Positions 25,660-34,528 of a DNA stretch of 64,000 nt are shown here, in pieces (positions within the stretch are counted from its first letter, which is position 1; the number at the start of each line of letters is the position of its first letter). Under the pieces are notes generated by a model, which saw only the letters and a list, made by a program, of their open reading frames with translations, was not told where the DNA came from and searched no databases. The translations under genes were made by a program, and so were the position numbers. This DNA comes from JALHSW01 sp963720675 (GTDB lineage Bacteria > Actinomycetota > Acidimicrobiia > IMCC26256 > PALSA-555): NCBI GenBank assembly GCA_963720675.1, contig CAVRGH010000003.1, forward strand, positions 1 to 64,000. Reading direction: 5' to 3'.

Positions 25660-25739
25660 CGGCCCGTCTCGACGCAGGGGCGGCGTTCTAGGCTGCCGTC
25701 GCCCCGGCAGCACCGGGAGGCCACCAGGGCGGGGGTTCC

Positions 25740-28700
25740 ATGGCCGGCACGGTCGTCATCTGCTTCACCGACATCGTCGGGTCCACCGAGCTGCTGACGC
25801 GTCTCGGTGACGAAGCCTTCGACGACGTCCGGCGCCGCCATTTCGAGGTCCTCGAGCGCCAGGTCGACGCCCATGGCGGCGAGGTCGTGAAGAACCTCGG
25901 CGACGGGATCATGATCTCGTTCGGCAGCGCGTCGGACGCGGTCTCCGCCGGGGTGGCGATGCAGCGGGCTGTCGACGCCGAAGCGCGCGGTGGGGCCGCC
26001 GATGCACTCACGGTGCGGGTCGGCATCTCGGCGGGCGACGCGACCCAGGAGGGCGACGACTGGTTCGGTGCGCCGGTCGTCGAAGGTGCTCGCCTCTGCG
26101 GCGCGGCGGCAGCCGGGCAGATCCTGGTGAGCGAGGTGGTGCGGCTGCTCTCGGGCACCCGGGGCGGGCACGAGTTCCGATCGGTCGGCACGCTCGAGCT
26201 CAAGGGCCTGCCCGAGCCCGTGGGCGCGGCCGAGGTGGCGTGGACCCCGGCGGTGGCGACGCTCGCGGTGCCGCTCCCGGGCCCGCTCGCGCCCGACGAG
26301 GGCGAGCTGCCGTTCTCGGGCCGGGGCGACGCCCTCGACGAGCTGCGCAAGGAGTGGAAGGCCGCCGCGGCCGGCGAGCGCAGGGTCGCGATGATCGCCG
26401 GCGAACCGGGGGTCGGGAAGACCCGGCTCGTGTCGGAGCTGGCGCGGGCCGTGCACGCCGACGGTGCGCTCGTGCTCCTCGGGCGCACCGACGAGCACGT
26501 CGACGCACCGTACGGCCCGTGGCGCGAGGCGCTCCGCGCACTGGTGCGGAGCGCGCCCGACGAGGTGCTCCAACGACACGTTGCCGACCACGGCGGCGAG
26601 CTCGCGCGCATCGTCCCCGACCTCGAGCGGCGGGTCGAGTCACTCCCGGCGCCCGCGGTGACGGATGCCGAGACCGAACGGCTCCTCCTCTTCGAGGCCG
26701 TGACCGGGATCATCGGCGCCGCGTCGACCGAGGCGCCCGTGCTCCTCGTGCTCGACGACCTCCACTGGGCCGACCGCTCCAGCCTCCAGCTCTTGCTCCA
26801 CGTCCTGAAGGCCGACGCGCCCGCGGCCGTGCTCGTCGTCGCGACCTACCGCGACACCGACGTCGACCGGTCCCATCCACTCGCGGACACGCTCGCCGAC
26901 CTGCGCCGGTTGCGCGGCGCGTCCCGTCTCGCGCTCACGCGGGATCGACGGCGCGGGCATCGAGGCACTGCTCGCCAGTGCGGGGGGCCACGAGCTCGAC
27001 GACGCCGCGCGCGAGTTCGCGGGAAACCTCTGGCGCGAGACCGAGGGCAACCCCTTCTTCGTCGGCGAGGTGCTCCGCCACCTCATCGAGACCGGCGGGT
27101 TGGTGCAGGAGCGAGGTCGGTGGGTCGCGGGCGCGACCCTCGACCAGACCGGACTCCCCGAGGGCGTGCGCGAGGTGATCGGCCGCCGACTCGGCGAGCT
27201 CCCCGACGCGACGAACACCATCCTCGGGGTGGCCTCCGTCATCGGGCGCGAGTTCGACGTCGGCCTCGTGGCCGAGGTGTCCGACCAGCCGATCGACGCG
27301 GTCTTCGACGCGCTCGAGCCGGCCGAGCGGCGCGCGCCTGGTCGGCGAGGCGCCCGGGCGGCCCGGTCGGTACGCGTTCGCCCACGCGCTCGTGCGCACC
27401 GTGCTCGTCGAGGAGCTGGGGACCAACCGGAGGGTTCGGCTGCACCGCGCCGCGGGCATCGCGCTCGAGGCCAAGACCGATCCACCCCTCGACGAGCTCG
27501 CGTACCACTTCGGCGAGTCGGCGGTGATGGGTGAGACGGAGCGCGCGCGTGCGGTACGCGACCGCGGCGGCGGAGCAGGCGCTCGAGTTCGCCGCATCCG
27601 AGGACGCAGTTCGCCTGGCGCGACGGGCGCTGGAGACGGCCGACCTCGGACGAGTCGGTGGCGTCGAGCGGACCGCGCTCTTGCTGCTGCTCGGTCGGGC
27701 GCTGCACGCGGCGGGGTCGACTGCCGAGGCCCTGGGGCTCGTCGCCGAGGCGTTCGATCGCGCCGAGGCCGCAGGCGACATCGAGCTCGCGTGTTCGGCG
27801 GCGCTCGAGTACGGTGGTCCGAGTGGGAAGTGGCAGGCCTACGGTGACGAGCGCGGCCCGGCGCAGCTCCGGCGGGTCCTCGAGCTCCTCCCGGACGGTG
27901 ACACCGAACGGCGCGGCGGCGGTGCTCGCGTCGCTCGCCGAGTGGCTCATCACCGCGCCTGGTGACGAGGGTGCACGAGCAGCACGGGAGGCGTACGACT
28001 TCGCCGTCCGCGTCGGGGCTGTGTCGGCGCGTCAGATCGCGGCCAAGCGCGCTCTCCGACACGATGCGAGCGCTCGATCCACCGGCCGAGCTCGCCTACG
28101 GCGAGGAGGCCATCGCGCTCGACGGGCGCGAAGATGACCAACGCGACGCTCCTGGCGTACGGAGCCGTCGCCGAAGCCTCGCTCGCGCTCGGCGATCTCG
28201 ATGCCTTGGACCTGGCGATGCGGCGGTTCGCGACCTCGTTCGAGGAGAGCGGGTTACGCCGGATCACGCGCTATCGGAGCTGGGAGCTCGCCTTCGTCGA
28301 AGGCGTCCGGGTCGCGCGTGATCTGATCGCGGGCCGGTTCGACAGCGCCGAGCCGCGGATCGTCGGGCTTGCGCGCGCAGGGGGGCGAGGACGTCGGCTT
28401 CAGCGTCAACGGCGGTGTCGGCGCTGTCCAGCTCGCGTACTTGCGCGGGGACTGGGCCGGCGCGACAGAGCGGTGGGCGGAGCTCCGCCGCGACCACCCG
28501 GTCATCTCGGCGCCGTACTTCGGCTACATGGGGACGAGCGGCGACCTCGACACCCTCCGGAACCACTGGGAGCAGTTCCTCGAGCTGCAGGCGCTCGTGC
28601 CGGCGTGGACCAGGCCGCCGAACGTCGGCGTCATCGCCGAGGCCCTCCGGCGGCTCCGCGAGCCGGACGCCTCGGCTGCGCTCGCCGAGGAGTACGCCGA

Positions 28701-29052
28701 CCATGCCGACTACTACTTCACGAACGGCTACGTCTGGTTCTACGGGCCGTTCGCCACCGCGCTCGGGGTTCTCTCGGCCACGGCCGGCGACCTCGATGCC
28801 GCGGTCGGGCACCTCGACCACGCGGTCGAGCGGTGCGAGCACATCTCCTCGCCGTCGTTCGGCGCGATCGCGCGACTGGAGCTCGCGAACGCGCTGCGGT
28901 TGCGAGGTGGGCCGGGCGACGAGGACCGCGCGGCGTCCGCGTCGGCCGAGGCCCGGGCGCTGATGGAGCAGGTGGGGATGCCGGGATGGCTCGAGCGGGT
29001 CGACCGCCTCGACGCCGGCGACCTCGAGCCGTGGCGCATGCCCGGCGACTGA
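25740..29052 (+). pseudogene. Class III nucleotide cyclase-AAA ATPase-helical repeat regulator, multiply frameshifted
   Basis: The first frame (25740 to about 26940) encodes a class III cyclase domain with both metal aspartates (FTDIVGST; NLGDGIMISF) and an AAA-type ATPase with Walker A GEPGVGKTRL and Walker B LLVLDDLHWAD. Homologous sequence then continues but jumps frame near 26940, 27330, 27535, 27910, 28050, 28130 and 28380. It covers the rest of the ATPase module (ETEGNPFFVGEVLRHLIETG) and TPR-like helical repeats to the stop at 29052. Each piece keeps coding-like composition. An intact version would be about 1,100 residues, the usual size for these signalling proteins. Recent decay and indel errors both fit. 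Confidence 0.8.
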
Positions 29053-29069
29053 CTGCCCCTGCAGACGTT

Positions 29070-29113
29070 CTCGTGAGCGAATTGGCTGCCGGGGCGACCA
29101 GATCGCTCACGAG
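29070..29113. terminator. Bidirectional terminator-like hairpin between convergent genes
   Basis: CTCGTGAGCGA (29070-29080) and TCGCTCACGAG (29103-29113) are perfect 11-bp inverted repeats with a 22-nt loop. The structure lies between the ends of the cyclase gene (plus) and the P450 gene (minus). There is no U tract, which is common for GC-rich actinobacterial terminators. Confidence 0.5.
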
Positions 29114-29130
29114 ATCGCGCACGAGATTGG

Positions 29131-30351
29131 TCACCAGGTCATTGGGAGCGTGGCCGGGCCGCGCACCGACGACGAGCGGATCCAGGTGACGGCCTCGGCG
29201 TCGATCTGCCAGTCGGGGATGCGGCGCAGCAGCTCCTCGAACACGACCTTCGCCTCGAGGCGCGCGAGGGCGGCGCCGAGGCAGAAGTGCACGCCGTGGC
29301 CGAACGCGAGATGGCGCTCGATCGGACGCGTCACGTCGAAGCGGTCAGGGTCGGAGAACTCGCGCTCGTCTCGGTTCGCCGCACCGTAGAGCAGCTGCAC
29401 CTTCGCGCCCGCGGGGACGGTCACGCCGTGCCGCTCGACGGATTGCGTCGTCGTGCGCGCGAGGCCTTGCACCGGCGAGCTCCATCGCAGCATCTCTTCG
29501 ACCGCGCCCGGCACGAGTGTCGGGTCAGCGAGCAGTCGGGCCCGCTCGTCGGGGAACGCGGCCAGCGCGTGCACGCCGTTCCCGATGAGGTTCGTCGTCG
29601 TCTCGGTGCCCGCGACGATGAGCAGGAAGCAGAACCCGAGGATCTCGTCATCCGCGAGGTGCTCGCCGTCGACCTCGGCGGCGATCAGCGCAGACACCAG
29701 GTCGTCGGTGGGCGCGGATCGCCGCGCCGCGATGATCTCGCCGAAGTACCCGACCACCGAGCCCGCCGCCGCGCGTCCGGCCTCGACCGTCTCGGGCCGG
29801 TCGACGTCCTGGTGCACGACGGTGTCGGACCACGTGCGGAACTGCTCGCGGTCCTCGGGCGCGACGCCGATGAGATCGCCGACGACCGTCATCGGCAGCG
29901 GACCGCTGAGCAGGGCCACGATGTCGACGGGTTGGCCGGCCGCGCCCCGCTCGATCATCACGTCGATCGCGCCGTTCGCGAGGTCACGGACGCGTGGCTC
30001 GAACGCGGCGACGGGCCGCGACGTGAACCCCCGCGACACGAGCTTGCGCAGCTGCGCGTGGCGCGGGTCATCCATGACGATCAGGTTCGGGAACGGCGAG
30101 CGCGCCTGGCCCTCGAGCGCGATGCCCTCGCCGGAGCAGAAGGTCGCGGGATCGTGCGCGGCCCACAGCACGTCGTCGAACCGGGAGAGGGCCCAGAAGC
30201 CGCGGGCGTCGTCGTGGTACACGGGTGCCTCGGCGCGCAGGCGCCGGTAGGTGGGATACGGGTCGGCCTGGAGGCTCGGGTCGTAGGGGTCGAAACGGAC
30301 CGTTCCGCCTTCACCGAAACTTGACCCTCCCGGAGGTGTTGTCTCAGACAT
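29131..30351 (-). CDS. Cytochrome P450
   Basis: A 406-residue soluble bacterial P450. The oxygen-activating I-helix motif is AGTETTTN (about residue 240), the K-helix pair is EEMLRWSSPV, and the heme-binding loop FGHGVHFCLGAALARLE carries the ligand Cys at about 356. The substrate cannot be predicted. No ferredoxin or reductase is adjacent. The ATG at 30351 follows a GGGAGG-type site on the minus strand and is 19 nt from the divergent small gene. Confidence 0.93.
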   Translation of the reverse strand: MSETTPPGGSSFGEGGTVRFDPYDPSLQADPYPTYRRLRAEAPVYHDDARGFWALSRFDDVLWAAHDPATFCSGEGIALEGQARSPFPNLIVMDDPRHAQLRKLVSRGFTSRPVAAFEPRVRDLANGAIDVMIERGAAGQPVDIVALLSGPLPMTVVGDLIGVAPEDREQFRTWSDTVVHQDVDRPETVEAGRAAAGSVVGYFGEIIAARRSAPTDDLVSALIAAEVDGEHLADDEILGFCFLLIVAGTETTTNLIGNGVHALAAFPDERARLLADPTLVPGAVEEMLRWSSPVQGLARTTTQSVERHGVTVPAGAKVQLLYGAANRDEREFSDPDRFDVTRPIERHLAFGHGVHFCLGAALARLEAKVVFEELLRRIPDWQIDAEAVTWIRSSSVRGPATLPMTW

Positions 30352-30370
30352 GGAGGGGCACACTGACGGA

Positions 30371-30733
30371 ATGGACCCCACGAGCGCCCAGGCGGGCGAT
30401 CCGATCGACGATCTGGCGGACGGCGAGCAGGCGGGCGACCTGCTGCCCGGGGGTCACGAGGTCGGGACGGCACCGGCGCCCGACGCCGACACGGGGGAGA
30501 TCCTCATCCCGACGCCGCAGCACACGTTCCTGTTCGACCGGATCCGTCGACGGTTCCGGCGTCTGCCCCGAGGTGCCAGTCCGCACGACCCCAGTGTGGC
30601 CGCTGCGTGGGAGCCGTACTTCGGGCTCGAGGCCGATGCCGAAGGCGCGCTGACGGTGCAGCTCGACGCGGCCGGCACCCGCCGCCTGCGCGTCATGCGG
30701 CGCGGGCTCCGCCGCAAGCCGCCGCCCGCCTGA
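30371..30733 (+). CDS. Hypothetical protein
   Basis: A 120-residue protein I do not recognise. The first 50 residues are acidic and Gly/Asp-rich (low complexity). The second half is basic, with FLFDRIRRRFRRLPRG and a C-terminal RRLRVMRRGLRRKPPP. No signal peptide or membrane segment is seen. An upstream GTG/ATG-type start at 30350 would overlap the P450 start; the ATG at 30371 is preferred. It lies directly before the LexA-controlled pcrA promoter and is not obviously related to it. Confidence 0.55.
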   Translation: MDPTSAQAGDPIDDLADGEQAGDLLPGGHEVGTAPAPDADTGEILIPTPQHTFLFDRIRRRFRRLPRGASPHDPSVAAAWEPYFGLEADAEGALTVQLDAAGTRRLRVMRRGLRRKPPPA

Positions 30734-30758
30734 GCCGCGCCGGCCACGGATCGCACCA

Positions 30759-30774
30759 TCGAACACCTGTACGA
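30759..30774 (+). promoter_or_regulatory. LexA (SOS) box upstream of pcrA
   Basis: TCGAAC-ACCT-GTACGA matches the actinobacterial/Gram-positive LexA consensus TCGAAC-N4-GTTCGA at 11 of 12 arm positions. It lies 37-52 nt before the pcrA ATG and just upstream of a TACGAT -10-like hexamer (30794-30799), where it would overlap the -35 region. DNA-damage induction of pcrA is predicted. Confidence 0.75.
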
Positions 30775-30810
30775 CGCGTGCACACGTGCGGCCTACGATG
30801 GCCAACACGT

Positions 30811-33282
30811 ATGGCTGAACCCCTGGTCGATCCGCTCACCGCACCCGGCCCGTCCGACCAGCTGCCGCCCGACCAGTTCGGCCCCGAGGACGGCCCGGCC
30901 CCCGGGGTCGACGCGGCGAAGCTCGAGGCCCTGCTGGCGGGCCTGAACCCGGTCCAGCGCGAGGCCGCGGCCGCGCCCGACGGCCCCGTCCTCGTCGTCG
31001 CCGGCGCCGGCTCGGGCAAGACCCGGGTGCTCACCCACCGGATCGCCTACCTGATCGCGGCGCGCAAGGTGTCGCCGTTCGGGCTGCTCGCGATCACGTT
31101 CACCAACAAGGCCGCGGGCGAGATGAAGGAGCGCGTCGCCGATCTCGTCGGCCCGGTCGCGCACCGCATGTGGGTGAGCACGTTCCACTCCGCGTGCGCA
31201 CGCATCCTGCGCCGTGAGGCGACGCGCCTCGGGCTCCGACCGCAGTTCTCGATCTACGACCAGTCCGATGCCGTGCGGCTCACCGACTACGTGCGGCGCG
31301 ACCTCAACCTCGACCCGAAGCGCTTCCCGCCGCGCCAGCTCCACGCGCGCATCTCCGCCATGAAGAACGAGCTCGTCAGCCCGGAGGAGGCGACCGCCAA
31401 CGCGTTCACGCCGCCGGAGCACAAGCTCGCCGAGGTCTACACCGAGTACCAGAAGCGCCTGCTCGACGCGTCGGCCGTCGACTTCGACGACCTGCTCACG
31501 CTCGTGGTCAAGCTGTTCCGCGAGCACCCCGACGCCCTGGCCCGCTGGCAGCACCGGTTTCGCTACGTCCTGGTCGACGAGTTCCAGGACACGAACATGG
31601 CGCAGTGGGAGATCGTGCGGATGCTCTCGAGCGAGCACCGCAACGTGACCGTCGTGGGCGACACCGACCAGGCGGTCTACAAGTTCCGCGGCGCCGACTA
31701 CCGCAACCTGCTGCGCTTCGAGGAGGTGTTCCCGGAAGCGACGGTGATCATCCTCGAGCAGAACTACCGCTCCACGCAGCGGATCCTCGACGCCGCCAAC
31801 GCCGTCATCGCCAACAACGCGGCCCGCAAGCCGAAGCACCTCTGGACCGAGCAGGTCGCCGGCGAGCTCCTCACCCGCTACCAGGCCGAGGACGAGCACG
31901 ACGAGGCGGCGTTCGTCGCCCACGAGGTGACCCGCCTCACCGACTCCGAAGGGCAGCGGTTCGCCGACATCGCGGTCTTCTACCGGACCAACGCCCAGAG
32001 CCGGATCATCGAGGAGATGCTGGTGCGCGCCGGCATCCCGTACCGGGTCGTCGGCGGCACCAAGTTCTACGACCGCCGGGAGGTGAAGGACGCGCTCGCG
32101 TACCTCCGAGCGCTGGTGAACCCCGACGACGAGGTGAGCTGGAAGCGGGTCGTCAACACACCGAAGCGGGGCGTGGGCGACACATCGATCGCGAAGGTCG
32201 AGGCGTACGCGCAGGGTGCGCACCTCACCTTCCGCGACGCGCTCCGCGAGGCCGCGGTCGCGGGCGTCAGCGGCAAGGCCCTCGGTGGCATCCGCGACCT
32301 GCTCGAGCTGATGGTCGCGTTCGAGGGGTTCACGGCCGACGGCGTCGGGGGCACGGTCGCGAAGATCCTGGAGCTCACGGGGTACGTCGCGGGCCTCGAG
32401 GCCGAGCGGTCGATCGAGGCGCAGGGCCGCATCGAGAACCTGGCCGAGCTCGTCGGGGTGTGCCGCGAGTTCGACCAGGCGCTCGATCGGGGGAACCTCA
32501 CCGGCCTCCCCGCGATCGCCGGCGTCGGCACGCCGTCCGACTCCGGCGACGTCGGCGACCTCGGCGACGCCGGCCCGACCGCTGGTGGCGCGGTTCCGGG
32601 CCTCGGGGCACCGGCCGACGCGGCGGAGGCGACCGTCGCGGTGCCCACCGGGCTCGCCCGCATCCAGGCGTTCCTCGAGGCGATCTCGCTCGTCACCGAC
32701 ATGGACGCCGAGCCCGACGGCGAGGAGCTGAGCCAGGTCACGCTGATGACGCTCCACACCGCGAAGGGGCTCGAGTACCCGGTGGTGTTCCTGACCGGTC
32801 TGGAGGACGGGATCTTCCCGCACGTGCGCTCGCTCGGTGATCCCGAGGAGCTCGAGGAGGAGCGGCGCCTCTGCTACGTCGGCATCACCCGAGCGCGTGA
32901 GCGGCTGTACCTGTGCCACGCGTGGAGTCGCACGCTGTTCGGCTCGACCGACTACTACCCGCCGAGCCGGTTCCTCTCGGAGATCCCTGAGGAGCTCGTG
33001 CACGCGATCGGCGAGGATCGACGCCGGGGAAGTGGCCTCGGCGCGCACCGCGACGCGGTGGTGAACGCGGCGATCCGGCGCGGCGGTGAGGCGCCTGGCG
33101 CTCGTGGCGCCGAGGAGCTGCGTCTCAAGATCGGTGATGACGTGCGCCACGAGAAGTTCGGGGAGGGCGTCATCCTCGATCTCGAGGGCAGCGGCGACAA
33201 GGCCGAGGTCGTCGTGCGCTTCCGTGACGCCGGCGAGAAGCGGTTGCTGCTCGCGTGGGCGCCGCTCGAGCCGATCACCTGA
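30811..33282 (+). CDS. pcrA: ATP-dependent DNA helicase UvrD/PcrA
   Basis: An 823-residue superfamily 1A helicase. Motif I GAGSGKTR (about 64-71), Ia ITFTNKAAGEM, II VDEFQDTN (about 255-262), III VVGDTDQAVYKFRGAD, IV EQNYRST, V LMTLHTAKGLEYPVVF and VI CYVGITRARERLYL are all present in order. It unwinds DNA in repair and removes proteins from forks. A Gly/Ala/Asp-rich linker (about 560-610) lies between 2A and 2B elements. The C-terminal DDVRHEKFGEGVIL is the PcrA-specific RNA-polymerase-binding Tudor-like region. The ATG at 30811 is preceded by the LexA box. Confidence 0.95.
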   Translation: MAEPLVDPLTAPGPSDQLPPDQFGPEDGPAPGVDAAKLEALLAGLNPVQREAAAAPDGPVLVVAGAGSGKTRVLTHRIAYLIAARKVSPFGLLAITFTNKAAGEMKERVADLVGPVAHRMWVSTFHSACARILRREATRLGLRPQFSIYDQSDAVRLTDYVRRDLNLDPKRFPPRQLHARISAMKNELVSPEEATANAFTPPEHKLAEVYTEYQKRLLDASAVDFDDLLTLVVKLFREHPDALARWQHRFRYVLVDEFQDTNMAQWEIVRMLSSEHRNVTVVGDTDQAVYKFRGADYRNLLRFEEVFPEATVIILEQNYRSTQRILDAANAVIANNAARKPKHLWTEQVAGELLTRYQAEDEHDEAAFVAHEVTRLTDSEGQRFADIAVFYRTNAQSRIIEEMLVRAGIPYRVVGGTKFYDRREVKDALAYLRALVNPDDEVSWKRVVNTPKRGVGDTSIAKVEAYAQGAHLTFRDALREAAVAGVSGKALGGIRDLLELMVAFEGFTADGVGGTVAKILELTGYVAGLEAERSIEAQGRIENLAELVGVCREFDQALDRGNLTGLPAIAGVGTPSDSGDVGDLGDAGPTAGGAVPGLGAPADAAEATVAVPTGLARIQAFLEAISLVTDMDAEPDGEELSQVTLMTLHTAKGLEYPVVFLTGLEDGIFPHVRSLGDPEELEEERRLCYVGITRARERLYLCHAWSRTLFGSTDYYPPSRFLSEIPEELVHAIGEDRRRGSGLGAHRDAVVNAAIRRGGEAPGARGAEELRLKIGDDVRHEKFGEGVILDLEGSGDKAEVVVRFRDAGEKRLLLAWAPLEPIT

Positions 33283-33301
33283 CCGCGGCTCGCGTCGGGC
33301 G

Positions 33302-33775
33302 CTACTCGCCGGGGAGTGCCACGGGCGCGGGTTCGTGGACCTTCAGGTTCACGTACACCGCATCCGCCGGGGAGTCCTGCTGGACCTTGCCGACGGTGAT
33401 CTTGTAGCGGTCGAGGTCGGCGGCCTGGAGGTCGTGGTCGTCGCAGTCGACGTACGCCTGGCGCGGGTCGCGCCACTTCACCTGGCAGTCCTTCGTCCCT
33501 GGCCGCACGAGGTTCAACGCGACGAGCTCGCCCTGCTCGAGGTCGAGCCAGAAGCCGTTGTCGCCGAACGGGCTCGCGAAGTACAGGGGCCCGCCCTCCT
33601 TGATCTTGCCGACCAGCTCGGGCCGGAGCCCGAGGAACAGGGGCTTGTCGCCCGAGGGCGTGTCCCGGGTCCCGCCCGTCGCGAGGAAGAGGAGTCCGGC
33701 GACGGCCAGGCCCGCGACCAGCACGATGACCCCGGCGAGCAGGAGGACCCGGCGATCGTCCGGGGCGGCAGGCAC
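33302..33775 (-). CDS. Hypothetical single-pass membrane protein
   Basis: A 157-residue protein with one transmembrane segment near the N-terminus (about residues 10-33, VLLLAGVIVLVAGLAVAGLL) and an extracytoplasmic domain of about 120 residues. That domain has two cysteines (in DCQVKW and VDCDDH) and a FASPFGDNGFWLD segment, a spacing that loosely recalls Rieske-like beta domains. The paired Cys-His cluster motifs are missing, so I do not assign a cofactor. The GTG at 33775 is the best start in a frame that otherwise stays open far upstream. It is convergent with pcrA. Confidence 0.65.
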   Translation of the reverse strand: MPAAPDDRRVLLLAGVIVLVAGLAVAGLLFLATGGTRDTPSGDKPLFLGLRPELVGKIKEGGPLYFASPFGDNGFWLDLEQGELVALNLVRPGTKDCQVKWRDPRQAYVDCDDHDLQAADLDRYKITVGKVQQDSPADAVYVNLKVHEPAPVALPGE

Positions 33776-33828
33776 GGGGGACAGTCTCGCCCACCGGGCC
33801 GCCGCAACCCGAGTCGCCTTCCCGTGCT

Positions 33829-33878
33829 GCTTTGGCGTCAGCAATGGGTGTCTGAGGCGACCTCTCCGACGCCAAAGC
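33829..33878. repeat. 11-bp inverted repeat in the gap before the B12-binding subunit gene
   Basis: GCTTTGGCGTC (33829-33839) and GACGCCAAAGC (33868-33878) are perfect inverted repeats with a 28-nt spacer. The 216-nt divergent gap contains no gene. The element may be an operator for the divergent genes or a hairpin. Confidence 0.5.
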
Positions 33879-33991
33879 GCCTCGAGAACCCCGGTCGTCT
33901 CGCTCCGAGTCGTCTCGCCCGGGGGAGCGGGGGTTCGGTACCGTGGGGCGCTCGCCGGACCGTCCGGCGCCACCCTCGGGAGGGCTCCACG

Positions 33992-34408
33992 TTGCATCGG
34001 CGCTACCGCGTCGTCATCGCGAAGCCCGGGCTCGACGGCCACGACCGCGGGGCCAAGGTGATCGCCCGGGCGCTGCGCGACGCCGGCTTCGAGGTGATCT
34101 ACACCGGGCTCTTCCAGACGCCCGAGCAGATCGCCGAGACGACGCTGCAGGAGGACGCCGACGCGGTCGGCCTGTCGGTCCTCTCGGGCGCGCACCTCAC
34201 TCTCTTCCCCAAGGTCGTGGAGCTCCTCGCCGAGCGGGGCCGGTCCGACGTCCTGGTCTTCGGGGGCGGGATCGTGCCGCCCGACGACCTCGCAACGCTC
34301 AAGGCGGCCGGGGTCGCCGAGATCTTCACGCCGGGCGCGCCGCTCGCGGACGTCACCGGCTGGCTGGAGACCGCCCTCGACGAACGGGAGTCGCGAGTGG
34401 CGGGATGA
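33992..34408 (+). CDS. Cobalamin-binding methylmalonyl-CoA mutase subunit (C-terminal domain type)
   Basis: A 138-residue stand-alone B12-binding domain. KPGLDGHDRGAKVIARAL carries the DxHxxG cobalamin signature at about residues 16-21. GLSVLSGAHL and VFGGGIVPPDD are the later nucleotide-tail contacts. It is the small, B12-carrying part of a split acyl-CoA mutase; the large catalytic subunit is not in this window. The start is TTG at 33992 behind GGGAGG. Its product, succinyl-CoA, is the substrate of the succinyl-CoA synthetase encoded next. Confidence 0.88.
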   Translation: MHRRYRVVIAKPGLDGHDRGAKVIARALRDAGFEVIYTGLFQTPEQIAETTLQEDADAVGLSVLSGAHLTLFPKVVELLAERGRSDVLVFGGGIVPPDDLATLKAAGVAEIFTPGAPLADVTGWLETALDERESRVAG

Positions 34409-34447
34409 CACGACCAGGCTCGCGCTCAGGCCCGACCACCGGACTGA

Positions 34448-34487
34448 GGCGAGCGAAGAGGGCGCAGGTACCCTGCGCCCTGCGAGC
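34448..34487. repeat. Dispersed palindromic repeat, copy C (before sucC)
   Basis: GGCGAGCGAA followed by a perfect 9-bp stem (GGGCGCAGG/CCTGCGCCC) around a TAC loop and then GCGAGC. It shares the flank and the GG-TAY-CC hairpin layout with copies A and B but not the stem sequence. It lies 42 nt before sucC. Confidence 0.45.
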
Positions 34488-34528
34488 CGGGGCCCAGCGG
34501 CCCGGCGCGAAGCGCCAGGAGCGGGAAT

